From positions 46,203,071 through 46,267,070 of the forward strand of contig OZ024880.1 of assembly GCA_964017185.1 (NCBI GenBank): DNA of 64,000 nucleotides. Reading direction: 5' to 3'. Numbering within the stretch: position 1 is the first letter of the stretch; each line of letters starts with the position of its first letter. The DNA comes from Rugalucina vietnamica. Taxonomy: Eukaryota > Mollusca > Bivalvia > Lucinida > Lucinidae. The notes below the pieces were generated by a model, which was not told where the DNA came from, made no database searches, and saw only the letters and a program-made list of their open reading frames with translations. This document shows, piece after piece, positions 23,981 to 36,609 of the stretch. Made by a program: the position numbers and the translations under genes.

Positions 23981-24360
23981 TTTAGTTAAATACACAAAAT
24001 ACACATGTTTTATGTTCGATATCCTGCATTTGGTTTTGTTCTTCCTCAAACATCAATAAACAATTAATAATGACAACACCAATAGTGATTTGCAAGGAAA
24101 CGGTTTGTTGAGAATGGGGCGTTTTTTATTGCATACTTTAAATTTTGTTTTATTTTTGTTCTAACTCTGAGGTCTTTGGTTAGGCGGCATTATTTCATTG
24201 AGACACTTCCCGGATCTTTCATTTGTCAGCCAGTTTGATATATTGATTGGCCGTCTCTCCTAGCCTATGCCCCACCGTACAGTTTTGTATTTAATAACAA
24301 AGTTTATAAGCGACATTTCCCAACGAGAAGTAGCTTGTTGGACAGCTCCTAAACATACGC
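23981..24360. other. No gene seen
   Basis: Unremarkable AT-rich sequence with no repeat match in the window. Confidence 0.5.
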
Positions 24361-24597
24361 CATCAGGAAAACATGTCCGTGAAATGTTTACCCCCTTAAA
24401 CCCCATTTTTATATAGTGAAACTGGGGTATGCAGGGGCATACCTATTTTTCTTATTTTTGCTCCAAAACATAGATTGTTGGTACTCGTTAAAACCGCCTC
24501 GGCAAAAATATAAAAAAAAAAACAATTCTACTGAAAATGTTCATTTTTTACAATTTTGAAAATCACTGTATGTTGCACGGGCAAGTTTTCGTAAAGG
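24361..24597 (+). mobile_element. MITE B with collapsed hairpin
   Basis: Both termini are present but most of the second hairpin arm after ACCGCCTCGG is missing. Confidence 0.72.
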
Positions 24598-24758
24598 TAT
24601 GATGCATTTAAAGTTTTCTGGGGCAAAGCATGATGGCCAGACTTGAGGTGCAATTCTCTTTCATAACCCACCGGTTTATGCCCATAACTTCGGCGTTGAT
24701 CAGCGTTGATCAACATATCCGCTTGCCTATAATTTGTCTGTAGTGTTTAGAAAGATAT

Positions 24759-24951
24759 TTTTTTTGATTCAGTTTTACGTCCCTTTCAAGCTTTTTCACT
24801 CATATCGAGACGAATCAATCGGTAGGTGGGGCGAAAACCGGAGTACCCGGGGAAAAACCACCTGACACACCCGCAAGCAGAACATGGCTTGTCTCACATA
24901 TGAATACGTGCCCCGTGCGAGGCGCGAACTCACATCGGTGAGATGATCGAG
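24759..24951 (-). mobile_element. tRNA-headed SINE with clear target duplication
   Basis: Minus-strand copy with T tract and tail, but the head is shortened. TTTAGAAAGATAT occurs at 24746-24758 and again at 24952-24964, a 13-bp target duplication typical of LINE-driven insertion. Confidence 0.75.
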
Positions 24952-25399
24952 TTTAGAAAGATATGCAATGCATCCTTGACACTGTAAATTGTTTAAAAAT
25001 AAGGGCGGTGCTTGTCATAAGTATCTTGTTTTCGCAGTTTAAGTCGTTGAGATGTTGTAAATCTTGTAAAAGATGTGACTCGTTTACGTTTTGTTCTGCA
25101 CTAAATTTGTTTTAATCAATTATTTATAAGTGTTTCAATAGGTGAAGAGTAAAAGTTCTTTTTAAAGTGGTGTATTATCTAATATGTTCACCTAGTGCAC
25201 CTTCGAGAAAGAATGAGGATGTCAATTAGTCATAAAAACATAAATACATTAAAATGTAAAACGAACCGCGTTATGAGAAATCCTGTCCTGAGTCGAAATT
25301 TTGTGCTGTTTGAACCATAGTTTAGTTCGAGTGGCTGAGTGGCCGCCTATTGGGGAATAGCAGTTCACTCGGCTCGCGCTGTATTTTCAGGGTATAAGT

Positions 25400-25627
25400 A
25401 ATTTAACGACATCGTTAGTTAATGATTTGTTAAATTTCAAACATGAATATTACAAATACACTGTTATTTTTTGTTAAGAAAATGTGAGAATTCTTTGCAA
25501 TGCAAAGGATTCTCACATTTTATCAACAAAAAATAACAGTGTATTTGCTTATGTAGTCGGCATTTACTTAACGAGTTGAGGTCTTAACGATGACATTAAG
25601 CCAATGAAGTTTTGAACAACTGGCCCC
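25400..25627. mobile_element. MITE A inserted in a Penelope-like 3' UTR
   Basis: Opposite orientation to the copy at 1-230 and about 85-90% similar by eye. It splits a 3' UTR relic (25270-25399 and 25628-25720). Its left terminus lacks the GGGGCCAGTTG end. Confidence 0.68.
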
Positions 25628-25720
25628 TGGTTGTCAGTTTAGTGTTTTCCACCTCTGTTCTTTGAGTGGGATTTTCTCTCTGATTGCGCCATTGCCTACT
25701 TGTACCTTTCCAAACAGATT

Positions 25721-26274
25721 TGATAACAACCGGGCTTTGCAATCCGCAAGATTTCTAGAGACTAATTACCGGTATTTAGGATTCAGAAAAATAAATGGCC
25801 GTGCAAAAGCAGATTTCTCAAGGTGGAACGCAAATAGTCGCGTTTGTAAAATGTGCACGAGTCAGATTTACTCTTGAAATGTTTAAATCCGTACTGTTAT
25901 TGAATTATTTTTCATAATCTATTAATATCTTCCGTACTAAAATGATAGATCAGAATTATATTTTTCAATGTTCCTTTGCGGTCCCAACGAAATACCACAA
26001 CCACCCCAAACCACCCCATACCGCAGCTATGAAAACCTTTAGAAAGTCCGCAGTTGTAATCTACGTACAAACCTTCAATCGCTTTTAGGAAGTCGATGTG
26101 AAGCAAATAATATTATGATTCAAGTTTTAAGTTTATTCTACAATGCAACGCCAGCACTAGCACGAGGACAAAGATAACATTATAAAGATTAATTGGTGAA
26201 AAAATGTTTAATCCATAAAAATAAAAACAAAACAGATCCTTCAAGAGAGTGAGGATATAGATGAGAAAAGAGAT
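25721..26274. other. No gene seen
   Basis: AT-rich; a CCACCCCAAACCACCCC patch at 26002-26020 is the only notable part. Confidence 0.5.
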
Positions 26275-26400
26275 GTGCCATACCACGGTTTCGGCTACTT
26301 AAGCCTTAAATTTGGCAAAATGGAGCCAAAGAGAAATACTGTAATTTTGCAACTTTACTTTCAAAAGGATAGTCGACACAAAGACTAGTATAAGTTCGTA
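26275..26400 (-). repeat. 365-bp repeat family, fragment
   Basis: Minus-strand part with ATACCACGGTTTCGGCTAC and GTCGACACAAAGACTAGTA. Confidence 0.5.
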
Positions 26401-26543
26401 TTGCAGAAAAAATTATTACGAAACAAATTACACCGACGCATCCTTCACAAAACTAACTAAAGCATGCTAGATGTATATTTTCCGACCACTGACATATATA
26501 AGAGTATAAACATTATAAATGAAAGACAAAACAGTATCAAAAC

Positions 26544-26545
26544 AA

Positions 26546-26588
<43 letters not shown>

Positions 26589-26590
26589 AA
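26544..26590 (+). repeat. (AAAT)n microsatellite
   Basis: About eleven AAAT/AATA units. Confidence 0.9.
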
Positions 26591-27794
26591 TTACCCACTC
26601 CTATATCCTAATTAAGTCTCATATGGTGAGCGATTTTATCCGTTGTTTTGTTATCAGTGAGATTTTATGTAAAATAAACCGCGTAATCAAATTTTCTTAA
26701 ATCTGCCTTTAATGCCGCTTGTCATTCGAAATATGCAAATAAATAAATGTTTACAAAGCGCTGAGATACCCGTTTAATAACAATTAGCGCATGTATGTAA
26801 GTACGTATTGCGCATGCGCGATGTAAATCCAATCAGATAGTCATAAAAGCTCTTGTCTGAAAATACGTATGATTTTTCATTAATTAATGGTGCGAAAAAA
26901 GTTGGAATATAAAAACAATATTGCTGTTCATCACTGACTCATTATTGAATCGTATCAGGAACTTAAAACATTTTATCATCAAAGTGAGTTATTTCTTATT
27001 GCTATAGCTAAATGACCGACAGAATTCCGATGGTCACTTTGTATGTTTAAACTAAAAGAAATTGACGGAAAGGTAATTAGTTAGAAAGATATTCTATATT
27101 AGTATAGTTCAAATTTATTTCTATAATGTTGTTTTCAGATCTCTGAAAATAAATGCTTTCAAATTTAAATCACAATCGATTAAGGTTGTTTCCCGGATTG
27201 TTTCCTTAGGTACCATACGCTTCTGCTTTTAGCGCCTGGTAAATATTTTGCTACATGTAAAGTTCCGTTTAAACCAACTCAAGTTTTCAGTGTGTTTAAA
27301 TTTGCGTATGCCCTCACTGTTTTATATTGTATGTATGTTTTGTAGGCTATAAGCTTTGTTCATGTGCTTACTGCTTTACAAAATTGAGTTATGTAATGTT
27401 ATTTGCCTGAGATCATAACTCAATCTTGTTTTATCAAGAAAGGGAAGCAGTTTTGCTCGAAATCTTGATTGACATATTTCACACATTTTATTGATACATC
27501 ACTTGAAATATTGTGCCTATTGTACACATCACTGAGTAGTTGTAATGCTTAAGTATACTACCCGGAAAATCTATTCAAATGCAAAGCGTTTCACATTCGC
27601 ACCTGTTTAAAAGCTTTCTGGCCGTTCCTATGTGATGGTCAAGTTTCGGTCTGTATTTGATAGAAGGTGATTTTTCGTTGATACCATTTTAGGGTAAGTA
27701 AATGGATATAAAATATATAACATAATAATTGTAGCTTAAGCTCTATATCTGATACTCCATTAATTTCTACAATGCAAATAAAATATCAGATGCT
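26591..27794. other. No gene seen
   Basis: Apart from the weak promoter candidate at 26900-27000, AT-rich sequence with no exon I can support. Confidence 0.45.
26900..27000 (+). promoter_or_regulatory. Possible promoter and first exon edge
   Basis: AATATAAAAACAATATTGCT could be a TATA box, followed about 30 bases later by TCATCACTGACTCA (initiator-like) and a donor-like CAAA|GTGAGTT at 26994. I found no coding exon downstream that it could serve, so this is weak. Confidence 0.22.
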
Positions 27795-28103
27795 CTATAG
27801 TTGGTTGGGGCCGGTGCTTCTTGTCTGTTGCTTGGCCTACCGGGGTTCAACTGGTGTTTTTTCCCCCTTTTACTCCGGATTTTGGTGATCTTGTATGGCG
27901 CCTACGGATCTCCATCGTCGGGCAGCTTATCGCAACAACATTGTAACTGACATTTTGAACAAAATCACTTTTTTTGCATAAATGGATGCCTACTATCAAG
28001 ATACATTACCTGGAGAAGTATAACAACTGGATTCAATACAAATCTGAAGTTATTTCAATTTTTGGAAAAATCCCCATGTATTTTTTTTTTTGTTTTTGAA
28101 ATT

Positions 28104-28149
28104 TTAGCGCAAAAACCTTGTAAGTGCACTTACAAGGTTTTTGCGCTAA
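28104..28149. repeat. 46-bp perfect palindrome
   Basis: TTAGCGCAAAAACCTTGTAA continues to GTG and then its exact complement, with no spacer. It looks like two ends of the neighbouring MITE family joined head to head. Confidence 0.85.
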
Positions 28150-28316
28150 GAAAATGCTTCAGCGCTTAACTGTTGTAACTGCATCTTTTGGAAATAAATC
28201 ATCAAAAATCACTGTTTTAGGTATTTTTTTATAAAGTCAACATGTAAAATACTCTTAAAAGAATATAATTAAGGCAAAAAGGATGATAAAATAGTTTTGA
28301 TAAAAATTCTCAAAAA

Positions 28317-28643
28317 CTTTAGCGCAAAAACAGTGTAAGTGCACTTACAAGTTTTTGCGCAAACTTTTTCAGTGCTAAAATGTTGTATCTGAAAACAAAA
28401 ATGCTGTAAAAATCTGTCAGTGACTATTCTTTAACAAACTAATTTTACACATAGATAAGAACAATAGGTAAGATGTTTTCAAGCTGCTTTTTGATATGAT
28501 TGTATGTGAAATGCTCAAATTATAAAGTTTTTATATATCTTCTGATACTGAGTCGATCAATTTCTGATCATCACCTCAGGTCTTTTTTTGTCTCTCATGA
28601 AAAGTTTATAGCATTTGGCAGTTACACTGTTTTTGCGCTAAAG
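28317..28643. mobile_element. MITE with TTTAGCGCAAAAACAGTG ends
   Basis: CTTTAGCGCAAAAACAGTGT at the left is matched inverted at the right end (28619-28643). A further end-like palindrome lies at 28104-28149. The whole 27960-28650 block interrupts a Penelope-like 3' UTR. Confidence 0.58.
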
Positions 28644-28847
28644 TGACGATATGAATTCTCATTTTTTATTCATCATGGTGTTTATTATGATTCATTTGTT
28701 TCGGTCCTTCGTGATTCATTGATTAACTTCACCACGAGGATCGAACAACTAACTGTTAACCACTGCAGAAGCTGAAGGTAAGGTTATAGCCGGTTATAGC
28801 CATGTAAAATTGATTTCGATGCCAGTTTGGAAATAGCTACTCACTAC

Positions 28848-29250
28848 TCGCTGCTCTTAAAGGACCTCAGTTTTTATTTTTATTTGCTATTACTGCAGCT
28901 GGTGTTGTGCCATGAGGTGGCCCTAAAAAGTCTTCCCGTACATCATCCATAGTGCAGATTATATTTTCCTATTGGTCCTTTGAGATCAACTAGGATATTT
29001 CTGAGTTATTGGAAATTTAAAAGCGGTTTTCCTACATTTATAGAATTTGGACCCATTTGGACAATATTATTCCTGGTATGGACGATCCTGTTGAAACTTG
29101 CAAATTTACAATAATTCATTTTGGCTCCATGTTGCTTAATCTTAAGGGTCACTGACGAGGCTTCAGCTGCCGAAACCATGGTATGGCATATCTCTCTTCT
29201 CGTTAATATGCTCGCTGCTCTTAAAGGATCTCAGCTTTTATTTTTATTCA
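28848..29250 (+). repeat. 365-bp repeat family, one unit plus start of the next
   Basis: CTGCTCTTAAAGGACCTCAG at 28851 recurs at 29214, giving the same period. Inserted in the Penelope-like 3' UTR relic. Confidence 0.6.
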
Positions 29251-29351
29251 CTCGGCTCACGATATGTTCCCTTAGTAGAAAATGAAAATTAAAACTGAGA
29301 TCCTTTATCAGAAGTATCTTATTGTCAAATTAATTGTTTTACCACCTCGTT

Positions 29352-29627
29352 CATCAGGAAAACATGTCCGTGAAAAGTATACCCCCTTGAACCACACTTT
29401 TATATAGTAAAACTGGGGTTTGCAGAGGTATACCTATTTTTCTTATTTTTGCTCCAAAACATAGATTGTGGGTACTCGTTAGAACCGCCTCGGCGAGGCG
29501 GTTCTAACGTGTACCCACAATCTATGTTTTGAGCAAAAATAAGAAAAATATTTTTAAAAATCCAATGAAATTTTCAATTTTTACAGGTGAAAAAAATCTC
29601 TGTATATTGCATGGGCAAGTTTTCATA
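29352..29627 (+). mobile_element. MITE B inserted in a Penelope-like 3' UTR
   Basis: Complete copy with GAACCGCCTCGGCGAGGCGG centre. It splits the 3' UTR relic between CCACCTCGTT and GAAGTGGGAATTCC. Confidence 0.78.
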
Positions 29628-29639
29628 TCGTTTTGAAGT

Positions 29640-31940
29640 GGGAATTCCTTTCTAATTGCACAATTTCCTGATCACTGCATAATTTTACCTAATTATGGAA
29701 CGTGTGTATTTTATTATGTTTTTGGAGTGCGTATATCTTCGATATTATTATAATATGAGATACACCCAACTACTTCTTATGGATCAACAGAAAGTCAAAT
29801 ATCCACATGAAAGCTATGAGAAGATAAAAGAAAAAACATTTGAATCAAACAAAAGGAATAAAAAGTCACCACTGATCTCAATTTATGGACTTTAAGCTTA
29901 CACTACGTTTTCATCGCGTACATTATACATAACCATGTTTTTTTCTCTTTGAATCGTTTGAAATTGTGACTTGATTTGAGTATCTCCTGGCCTGACAATC
30001 TTAAAGTACACGTAGATGTGTGTATTACGGCGATCGGTTTTAGCGATAAAGGAGACTTAACATGGGGTGGTTCTGTTTGATGAGTCTTTATCTGACACTT
30101 TATACCTTCTATTGAGATTTAAATACCCATATACTCTCTTTTGTTTACATTGTTTGAATTTTATTTCAATTTATCATTTTTCTAATTAAAGCAGTATAAA
30201 ACAAGGATCAATATACATTTACTCATGACAATATTGTAATCATATTCTATGCCGCTGCTTGGTAAAATATGTTTGTCCTACGTTACATAGACAACAATAG
30301 CTCGTTTTAAATGTTTTGGTATTCTACAACTTTGCTTTCATGAGGTAGTATGCAAGATCAAATCAAGTAGATTAACGTGAATATAATGGTAAATAATTTG
30401 TATGCATGTAAAACACCCCTCATTACTGGTAAAATTCAATTGCTTTTTCAATTCAAGCTGCACAAAAAATATGTGATACAAGGCATTTTCTGTATATTCT
30501 CACTTGCACTTATCTAGAAACTTTAAATGTAAAACATATATTAGTCAGAATACCAAGCACAGTGCCGAGCATAGCCAGAAAAATAGTATGTTTTTATCTT
30601 TTAGATTTATTTCATATTCCTAAGAATTTATTACATTTCTATGATGATTTTAGGGTGAACATACACTCGAAAGACGAATTTAAGATATTTTCTCAAGGCC
30701 TTTGATAACGTCTTGACCAATGAAAGTTTCTGTTAACCGTACCGTACAGAAAAAGGATGTAGCTTGAAACAAATGCATGTTTGCTATGCATCTTAACAAA
30801 TATTTGCACTATGAAATAACATATCAAGATTCCAATTAATTTAAAAAAAACTATTGACATCAAAGTCTTTTTAAATTTATGTATACTGCAATCATTTTTA
30901 GAACAGGAAGACCTTTCAGGAAGGTCAACAAGTCAACAGTTTTGTTTCTTGACTGTGCTGTGAAGTAGTGGTCGTATATCTCCGGGGATTCATGTCTGAA
31001 TGCAGTAGATGAACATTGTTTCTTCAATGCCACACTGTACTCAGTACTTTGATGAAATGTTGCTGTACCGCTATTCGGAAAAGTAAATAAGACTGCGAGT
31101 ACACTGTATCTTTTTTTTTCTTTTTTTTTTTTAATTGATGATTAACATTCCAGTCAACAGCTAAGGTCATGTCGGGACGTTGCGTCTATTCTTGCCCAAA
31201 ATTAGGATGCCATGACAACCAAAAAGTGTTTCAAATATATCCCAACTAAGCCATGAAGGCTTATATGTGACAATAAAATATAATGCATACACATATAAGT
31301 AAGTATGGTTTTATTTTCTACAATGATCACTGACCAAGTGTACCATACTGATCTTATGGTAAGCGTAGTATGAGTGGATTTGACAAAACAAGGCCAAATG
31401 ATGTCATTCGAAAAGGTATGACATGCAAACGTGACATGCAAAGGTATGACATACGTACAAACTTATGGTGTTCAATAATATAAAAAGGAAACGCTAGTTT
31501 CTCAGAAAAATGATCACACGTGACGGCCAATCATTCAATGATAAGGTTTTAAAAAACTATTGTGTAATCACGTGACCTAGAATTATTAACCTATCAAATC
31601 CGGTATCAAATGCAAGGTGATTTTCTATCATCCTTGTCTCGATAAAAGATTAGCAAATCACGGTACAATGGTTAGACGGGATGGTAGAGTTGTCGCCAAT
31701 TACGTAGAAAAATATGGGGATGTTTGCATTTTGGGTGCATGTTAAATAAATTTTGATACGATACCACGTTGAAATTTCAGACCAGTGACACCTGGCTATT
31801 TTTATGCATCTATAAATTACCGAATGATGCGCGCACTTTTCGAACGCGGAAGCGAATGACACATAGTGACTGTTTGCTTTACTTTCATGAAGAATATTTG
31901 CACTATCACGTAGTTTTGTATTATATATTTTAAATTATAT
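29640..31940. repeat. Segmental duplication, first copy, block A
   Basis: Shares long stretches in the same order with about 37130-40005, for example GGGTGAAC..ACACTCGAAAGACGAAT, ATGAACATTGTTTCTTCAAT and ACCAAGTGTACCATACTGAT. Short frames here are not shared intact between copies, so I call no gene. Confidence 0.65.
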
Positions 31941-31942
31941 AT

Positions 31943-32873
31943 ACACATGGAAATAAGTTAGGGAACACCTGTAATAATGTGACTACCAACATTAGACAGT
32001 GAATATCCTTCTTTGTAAAAGTTATGAAAAATGCTTTGAAAACTTGTCAGAATCTGTAGTATCCAGAAGTGCTTCTATGTGAAAATGGTTAGCATCAAAC
32101 AAAAACTGCGGCGGAGAGCGGCCATCTTTCAGAAAACGTTTGCTAAATTTAAGAAACGCAATACTAGTCTTTGCGATAACTTCATTATTTGAACTCACAT
32201 TGTCGTAATTTTTCGTAAGCATAAAGCTGATACATTGCTTGTTGAACTTTAATCATAAATTCTTTATTTTCTGTCTGACTGTCGGCGGTAGGTCCATACT
32301 TTTCCGGGGGTTGGTTTCATGATCACGTTTTGTTCTTTGGGTATACATTTTGCAGCTTGTAAATGCTAGGCCAGATATTCGATATGACCGTTTAGGAATC
32401 TAAACATGCACGTTCTGGTTAAAGTGTCCAAGCGGAATTATTCTTTTACGGATTTATTTGCAAAATTTCCAAGAATTTCGCTTTCCATAGAAATCAATAC
32501 AAACTGTAGATTTTGTATAATTTGTTGGTTTTGAGATTACGCATGATGTTTTAGGTCCGAAGCCGTTTATTCATTCAGAACGATCAGATTCAACATTTTA
32601 TTCATGTTTTGCTTTCAAAAATTGAGTTTTGTGGAGTGCAGAAGCAAAAAGGCAAACTTGTATTCAGTAAAAGTGGAGTTTTTCACAGATGGCATATTAA
32701 ATCCTCCGTAGCACAAAGACAAAATGTTGTGAATTTCCATAAATTGGTCTGTAGCTATGCCACAGTATGAAATATATGTGATAAAAATTTCAGTATCACC
32801 AGAAAAAAGGAAAATGGATTTTTTCAAACTTTCCACAAGGGCTAAAAGTGTTCCCTAACTTATTCCTATGTGT
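31943..32873. mobile_element. DNA transposon or MITE with 26-bp inverted ends
   Basis: The left end carries AATAAGTTAGGGAACAC and the right end its complement, 26 bases with two mismatches. The interior (about 880 bp) has only short frames with no transposase motif I can name. No clear target duplication. Probably non-autonomous. Confidence 0.65.
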
Positions 32874-33246
32874 CTATTTTAAAACATACATGTAATAATG
32901 ACACAAGTTTAAAAATTAATAAGTCGTCTATAAAAGCGAAAAGAACAAAACACGATACATCATACTTTAGTAATGGCGCCGTTGCAACCCTTACATGTTA
33001 TAGGGTGTGCATCACGGAAGAGTAACGTCACTAAATGTGTTATAGGTAGATGGTTGAATGTCTTGGTTTGTCAATGACAATTTTAAATTCAAATCGAAGA
33101 CCTGTAGTTTTAAAATAGTAAGAGTGTTATGTATTCAGTGAGGTGTCTGTTTATTTTGAACATAACATGGAAATCATTTTTCAAATGTGGCTGGTCGACA
33201 ATGGGGGCTGCAGAATTTATTTATGTCAATACGTGCACATAGATAT

Positions 33247-33480
33247 GAGCCACTTCGTGGGAAAACCAACAATCTGCATATGCGAAAACAAAGACGCAAA
33301 TCAGCTTCGCGGTAACCGCGAAGCTGATCAGCGCCTTTGTTTTCGCTACTCGGTTAGTACAATTCCTCTTCTACTTGAATCCAAAATTTCAAGCTTCTAG
33401 CCTGCTTCTGTAACTGTACAGGCCGGTTTGTGTCAGACCTGTTCGGAAACCACATTGTTGGTTTTCCCACGAGGTGGCTC
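33247..33480 (+). mobile_element. MITE C
   Basis: Complete copy with AGATAT on both flanks. Confidence 0.78.
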
Positions 33481-33543
33481 AGATATGAAGACAGCCTGCA
33501 TTTAGGAAATCCTAATACCCTTCTGAATTTTTGAAACCGCACT

Positions 33544-34156
33544 AGTTGGCTGGGGCCGGAGTTTCTTCTTCTTGTCTGTTGCTTGGCCCATCGGGGTTCA
33601 ACTGGTGTTTTTCTTTCGCTCTGGATCTCAGTAATTTTGCCCAGGGATTCCCATCGTCTGATAACTTACTGAATCTGTGAGTCCTCGTTTTTAATTCATC
33701 AATTTATCATGGTGATCATCATGATTTATTTGTTTGTCCTTGATGATTCATTGACTAGTTAGAGATTCACCACGAGGACAGAACAACTAACTAAATGTTG
33801 TGAACCACTACAGATGAAGGTGGGGTTAGGTCCCTGTAAAATCGATTTAAATCCCCTCCCCCCAGTAAGTTTATATTACTGATCGTTCCAAGGCGATACT
33901 TCTCTTGTGGTTCTAATTGTTTTATGTTTTGGAGTCAAAATCTTATGCTGTTTGAACCTTATGTACGTTTAAGTTCTGGTAACTTAATGGCCGCCTATTG
34001 GGAAATAACTGCCCACTCGGCTTACGATATGTTTCCAAAGTATAAGTACCTAATTGTCATCATGTTTTACCTTTTTCCCACCTCGGTTCTTAGAGTGGGG
34101 ATTTCTTTCTGATTGCGCCTATTGCTGATCATTGCCTACTTGTACTTTTTGCCTAT
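33544..34156 (+). repeat. Penelope-like 3' UTR copy
   Basis: Nearly full 3' UTR from GTTGGCTGGGGCCGGAG to CCTACTTGTACTTTTT, with no RT part. Confidence 0.7.
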
Positions 34157-35180
34157 CGCATAAAGACATGGTGAATTCGAAATTCGTGAAATAATGCTGC
34201 AATGGTTTGCACCACGATGAAAACTTTAAAATCACGCCAATGCCCTTACAAAATTTCGAGGAATTCGAGTTAATGCGTGTTTAACATACATTTCTAGTAT
34301 CTAAGTGAACGAAATTTAAAACAAAATTTAGAATGCATGTCAACAAATAGGCCAAAGATTTGTTTTTGTTATCTTCCAAAAAGTATAAAATGTAAACCGA
34401 CTATTCACATAGGATGCTCATTTCCGCATTGTTCAAACCTGTACTTATGAAACTCGTCATCTAAAGGCGTCTAGTACTGATCCCTGAACTAGACATAGTA
34501 AACATCAAATAAATTTTAGGGTTGTGAAATATGTTTCGGAAGCGAATCGTACGTACTTGCGGACGTTCATCAGGTATTGGCAAATTATATCAACTGATAC
34601 AGCATTTTCCGTTGCGTACAGAAAATATGTTTTATCAAAAAATGTGTTTGCATTTTGCACGAACTCATGAAAGCCTGTGGCAGTTAAGATAAAATAAATG
34701 CTCAGATGATCGGACAGGACCTATTTGAGCCTGTGCATGAGAAAACAAACAATTTGGGTTTCAGACCAGGTCCGACACAAACCAGGCTGTACAGTCACAG
34801 AAGCAGGCTAGAAGCTTGAAATTTCGGATTTAAGAAGAAGAGAGATTGTACTATCCGTGTAGCGAAAACAAAGGCGCTGATCAGCTTCGCGGTCACCGCG
34901 AAGCTGATCTGCGTCTTTGTTTTCGCATAGGCAGATTGTTGGTTTTCTCACGCACAGGCTCATTTAGTATACGTTTTGCTTAGTCATAACATTGTCGAAT
35001 AATCTCGATTAAGCAAGCCATGTAGACCAGTTGTATGGATGTAAACTGGTAATAAAGGTTATCAGCAGACAACACTGACAGAAAATGTGTTAAAAGCATC
35101 TACCACATTAAAGGAAAGATAGTTACGTGGCCGAGAAAATTTGAACGCCGTCACCTCAACCGCTTTCATAACCCATTTAG
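34157..35180. repeat. Segmental duplication, first copy, block B
   Basis: Matches 49990-50485 plus 51901-52258 (AAGACATGGTGAATTCGAAA, TGTTAAAAGCATCTACCACA). It lacks the Penelope-like insert and carries MITE C instead. Confidence 0.68.
34727..34961 (-). mobile_element. MITE C with an empty counterpart site
   Basis: Flanked by ATTT. The related sequence at about 52005 reads CCTATTTACACG without the element, so this insertion is younger than the segmental duplication. Confidence 0.8.
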
Positions 35181-36609
35181 TGAACTCTCATAAATCATAA
35201 ATTAAATAATTCGATACATATATATAACTGCACTGGTTCCAAATTGAAACCATTGCAAAAAGGTAGAACTCATATCAGAACCAACCACACTTTAATGAAC
35301 TTTCCAAATTTGGTATTTGAAAAACAAAAGTAACAATATTAATAAAGTAGATAGATGAGCAAAGGCATGTTAAAATAATAGCATAATGGCAAAATAAGAA
35401 CGAAAGATACGATACATGTATATTGTACTCGGATGAGACGAACGAACTTGAAAAATGTAGGTTCAGTATAGGGCCATTAGCATGCGTTGGTATTTAGGAT
35501 TTTACGAAGACCTTGCAAAAGGTAGGGTGTTCGAAATAAACTTGACAAAAACTTGTAAAAGATTTTGGCATTGGTTACAGCAACAAGCGTAGGTAAGTAA
35601 AAACATAAACAGTAAAAGAAGAAGTCACAAAAATGTCGATAGCACGCATGCAGCATTTAAATCGACATGTATGTACCTGGGATTTAGATATGCAAGGCAG
35701 GTGAATTTAGTAAAGAGCTGAACTATCAATTATGGTGCTCTTGAAAATTAAAAGATAAAGACAATGGTGACTTTTAAAAGACAGGCAAACAATGTGGTTA
35801 AGCGCTTTGAAATTTGAAAAAGTGAAAGGGCTTACAAAGATGATGTTGAAGAAATAAACAGTGTATCGGAAAAAGAGAAAGTAAATTCTCATTCCCATTT
35901 ATAAATGTGATTAAACAATATAGAGAATCCATAGGGACATGGCGGTGTCTTAGCTTATAAATAATGATGAAAAGTCAAAGGCTTTACATGTAACTATTAA
36001 ATGATTAATATTCTCGGCAAACTCTTTAAAAATTATTGTCGTCGCTAAGAACTCGATGTCACAGGTTCTAAATGGATGCCAACTCACGGCAGTTAATAAA
36101 ACTGATTCGTGATCTGATTTAAACGTTAATGTTCTCATTTTGCCTCAAAGTACTTTACTACTTTTAAAAATGATATGTAGAGGATGTCAGTGTGTTAGTG
36201 CGTGTAATGAAAATGATAATTAGTATTTGTGTTTATATGACTGTCAACAAATAAAGGATTAAAACAGAAATGTAGTAAGTTTTAATGAACGGAAATTAAG
36301 TTTCCTGATCGAAATGGGATATGAGCTTGAAGTTAATCGTAAGTTAAGCTACTGCATTGTTTTGCCTTATGACCATATCTGCTGTCACATAACAACGCGG
36401 AGTTTGCCTACATGAGATCAGCTGTAGTACTGTAAGTTTTGTGAGTACCGTATACCTAAAGCCCCGGTCCCACTGCTCTAACGATCGCTTAGATCGCCTC
36501 AAGACCAGTTTACGATTACATTTTACGGTAATCACTTGAAATATTCAGCTCTAGGGACAATTATAAGGACACACGGACATTTCAAAATATCTGATACTAC
36601 GATTTCAGA
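35181..36609. other. No gene seen
   Basis: Unique AT-rich sequence between the two duplication copies. The only patch of note is CCCCGGTCCCACTGCTCTAA at 36462. Confidence 0.5.

Larger units (their letters stand above)
27795..29690 (+). repeat. Penelope-like 3' UTR relic with three nested inserts
   Basis: Pieces at 27795-27958, 28655-28848, 29250-29350 and 29628-29690 line up with the 3' UTR of 51278-51900. They are separated by the TTTAGCGC block, a 365-bp tandem repeat unit and MITE B. Confidence 0.62.

Noticed and set aside
29695-29895. 66-codon frame
   Set aside because: Not kept in the paired duplication copy near 37190 and no family motif.
32022-32222. 66-codon minus frame inside the 26-bp-TIR element
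   Set aside because: No transposase motif, and stops surround it; noted only as interior of the element.
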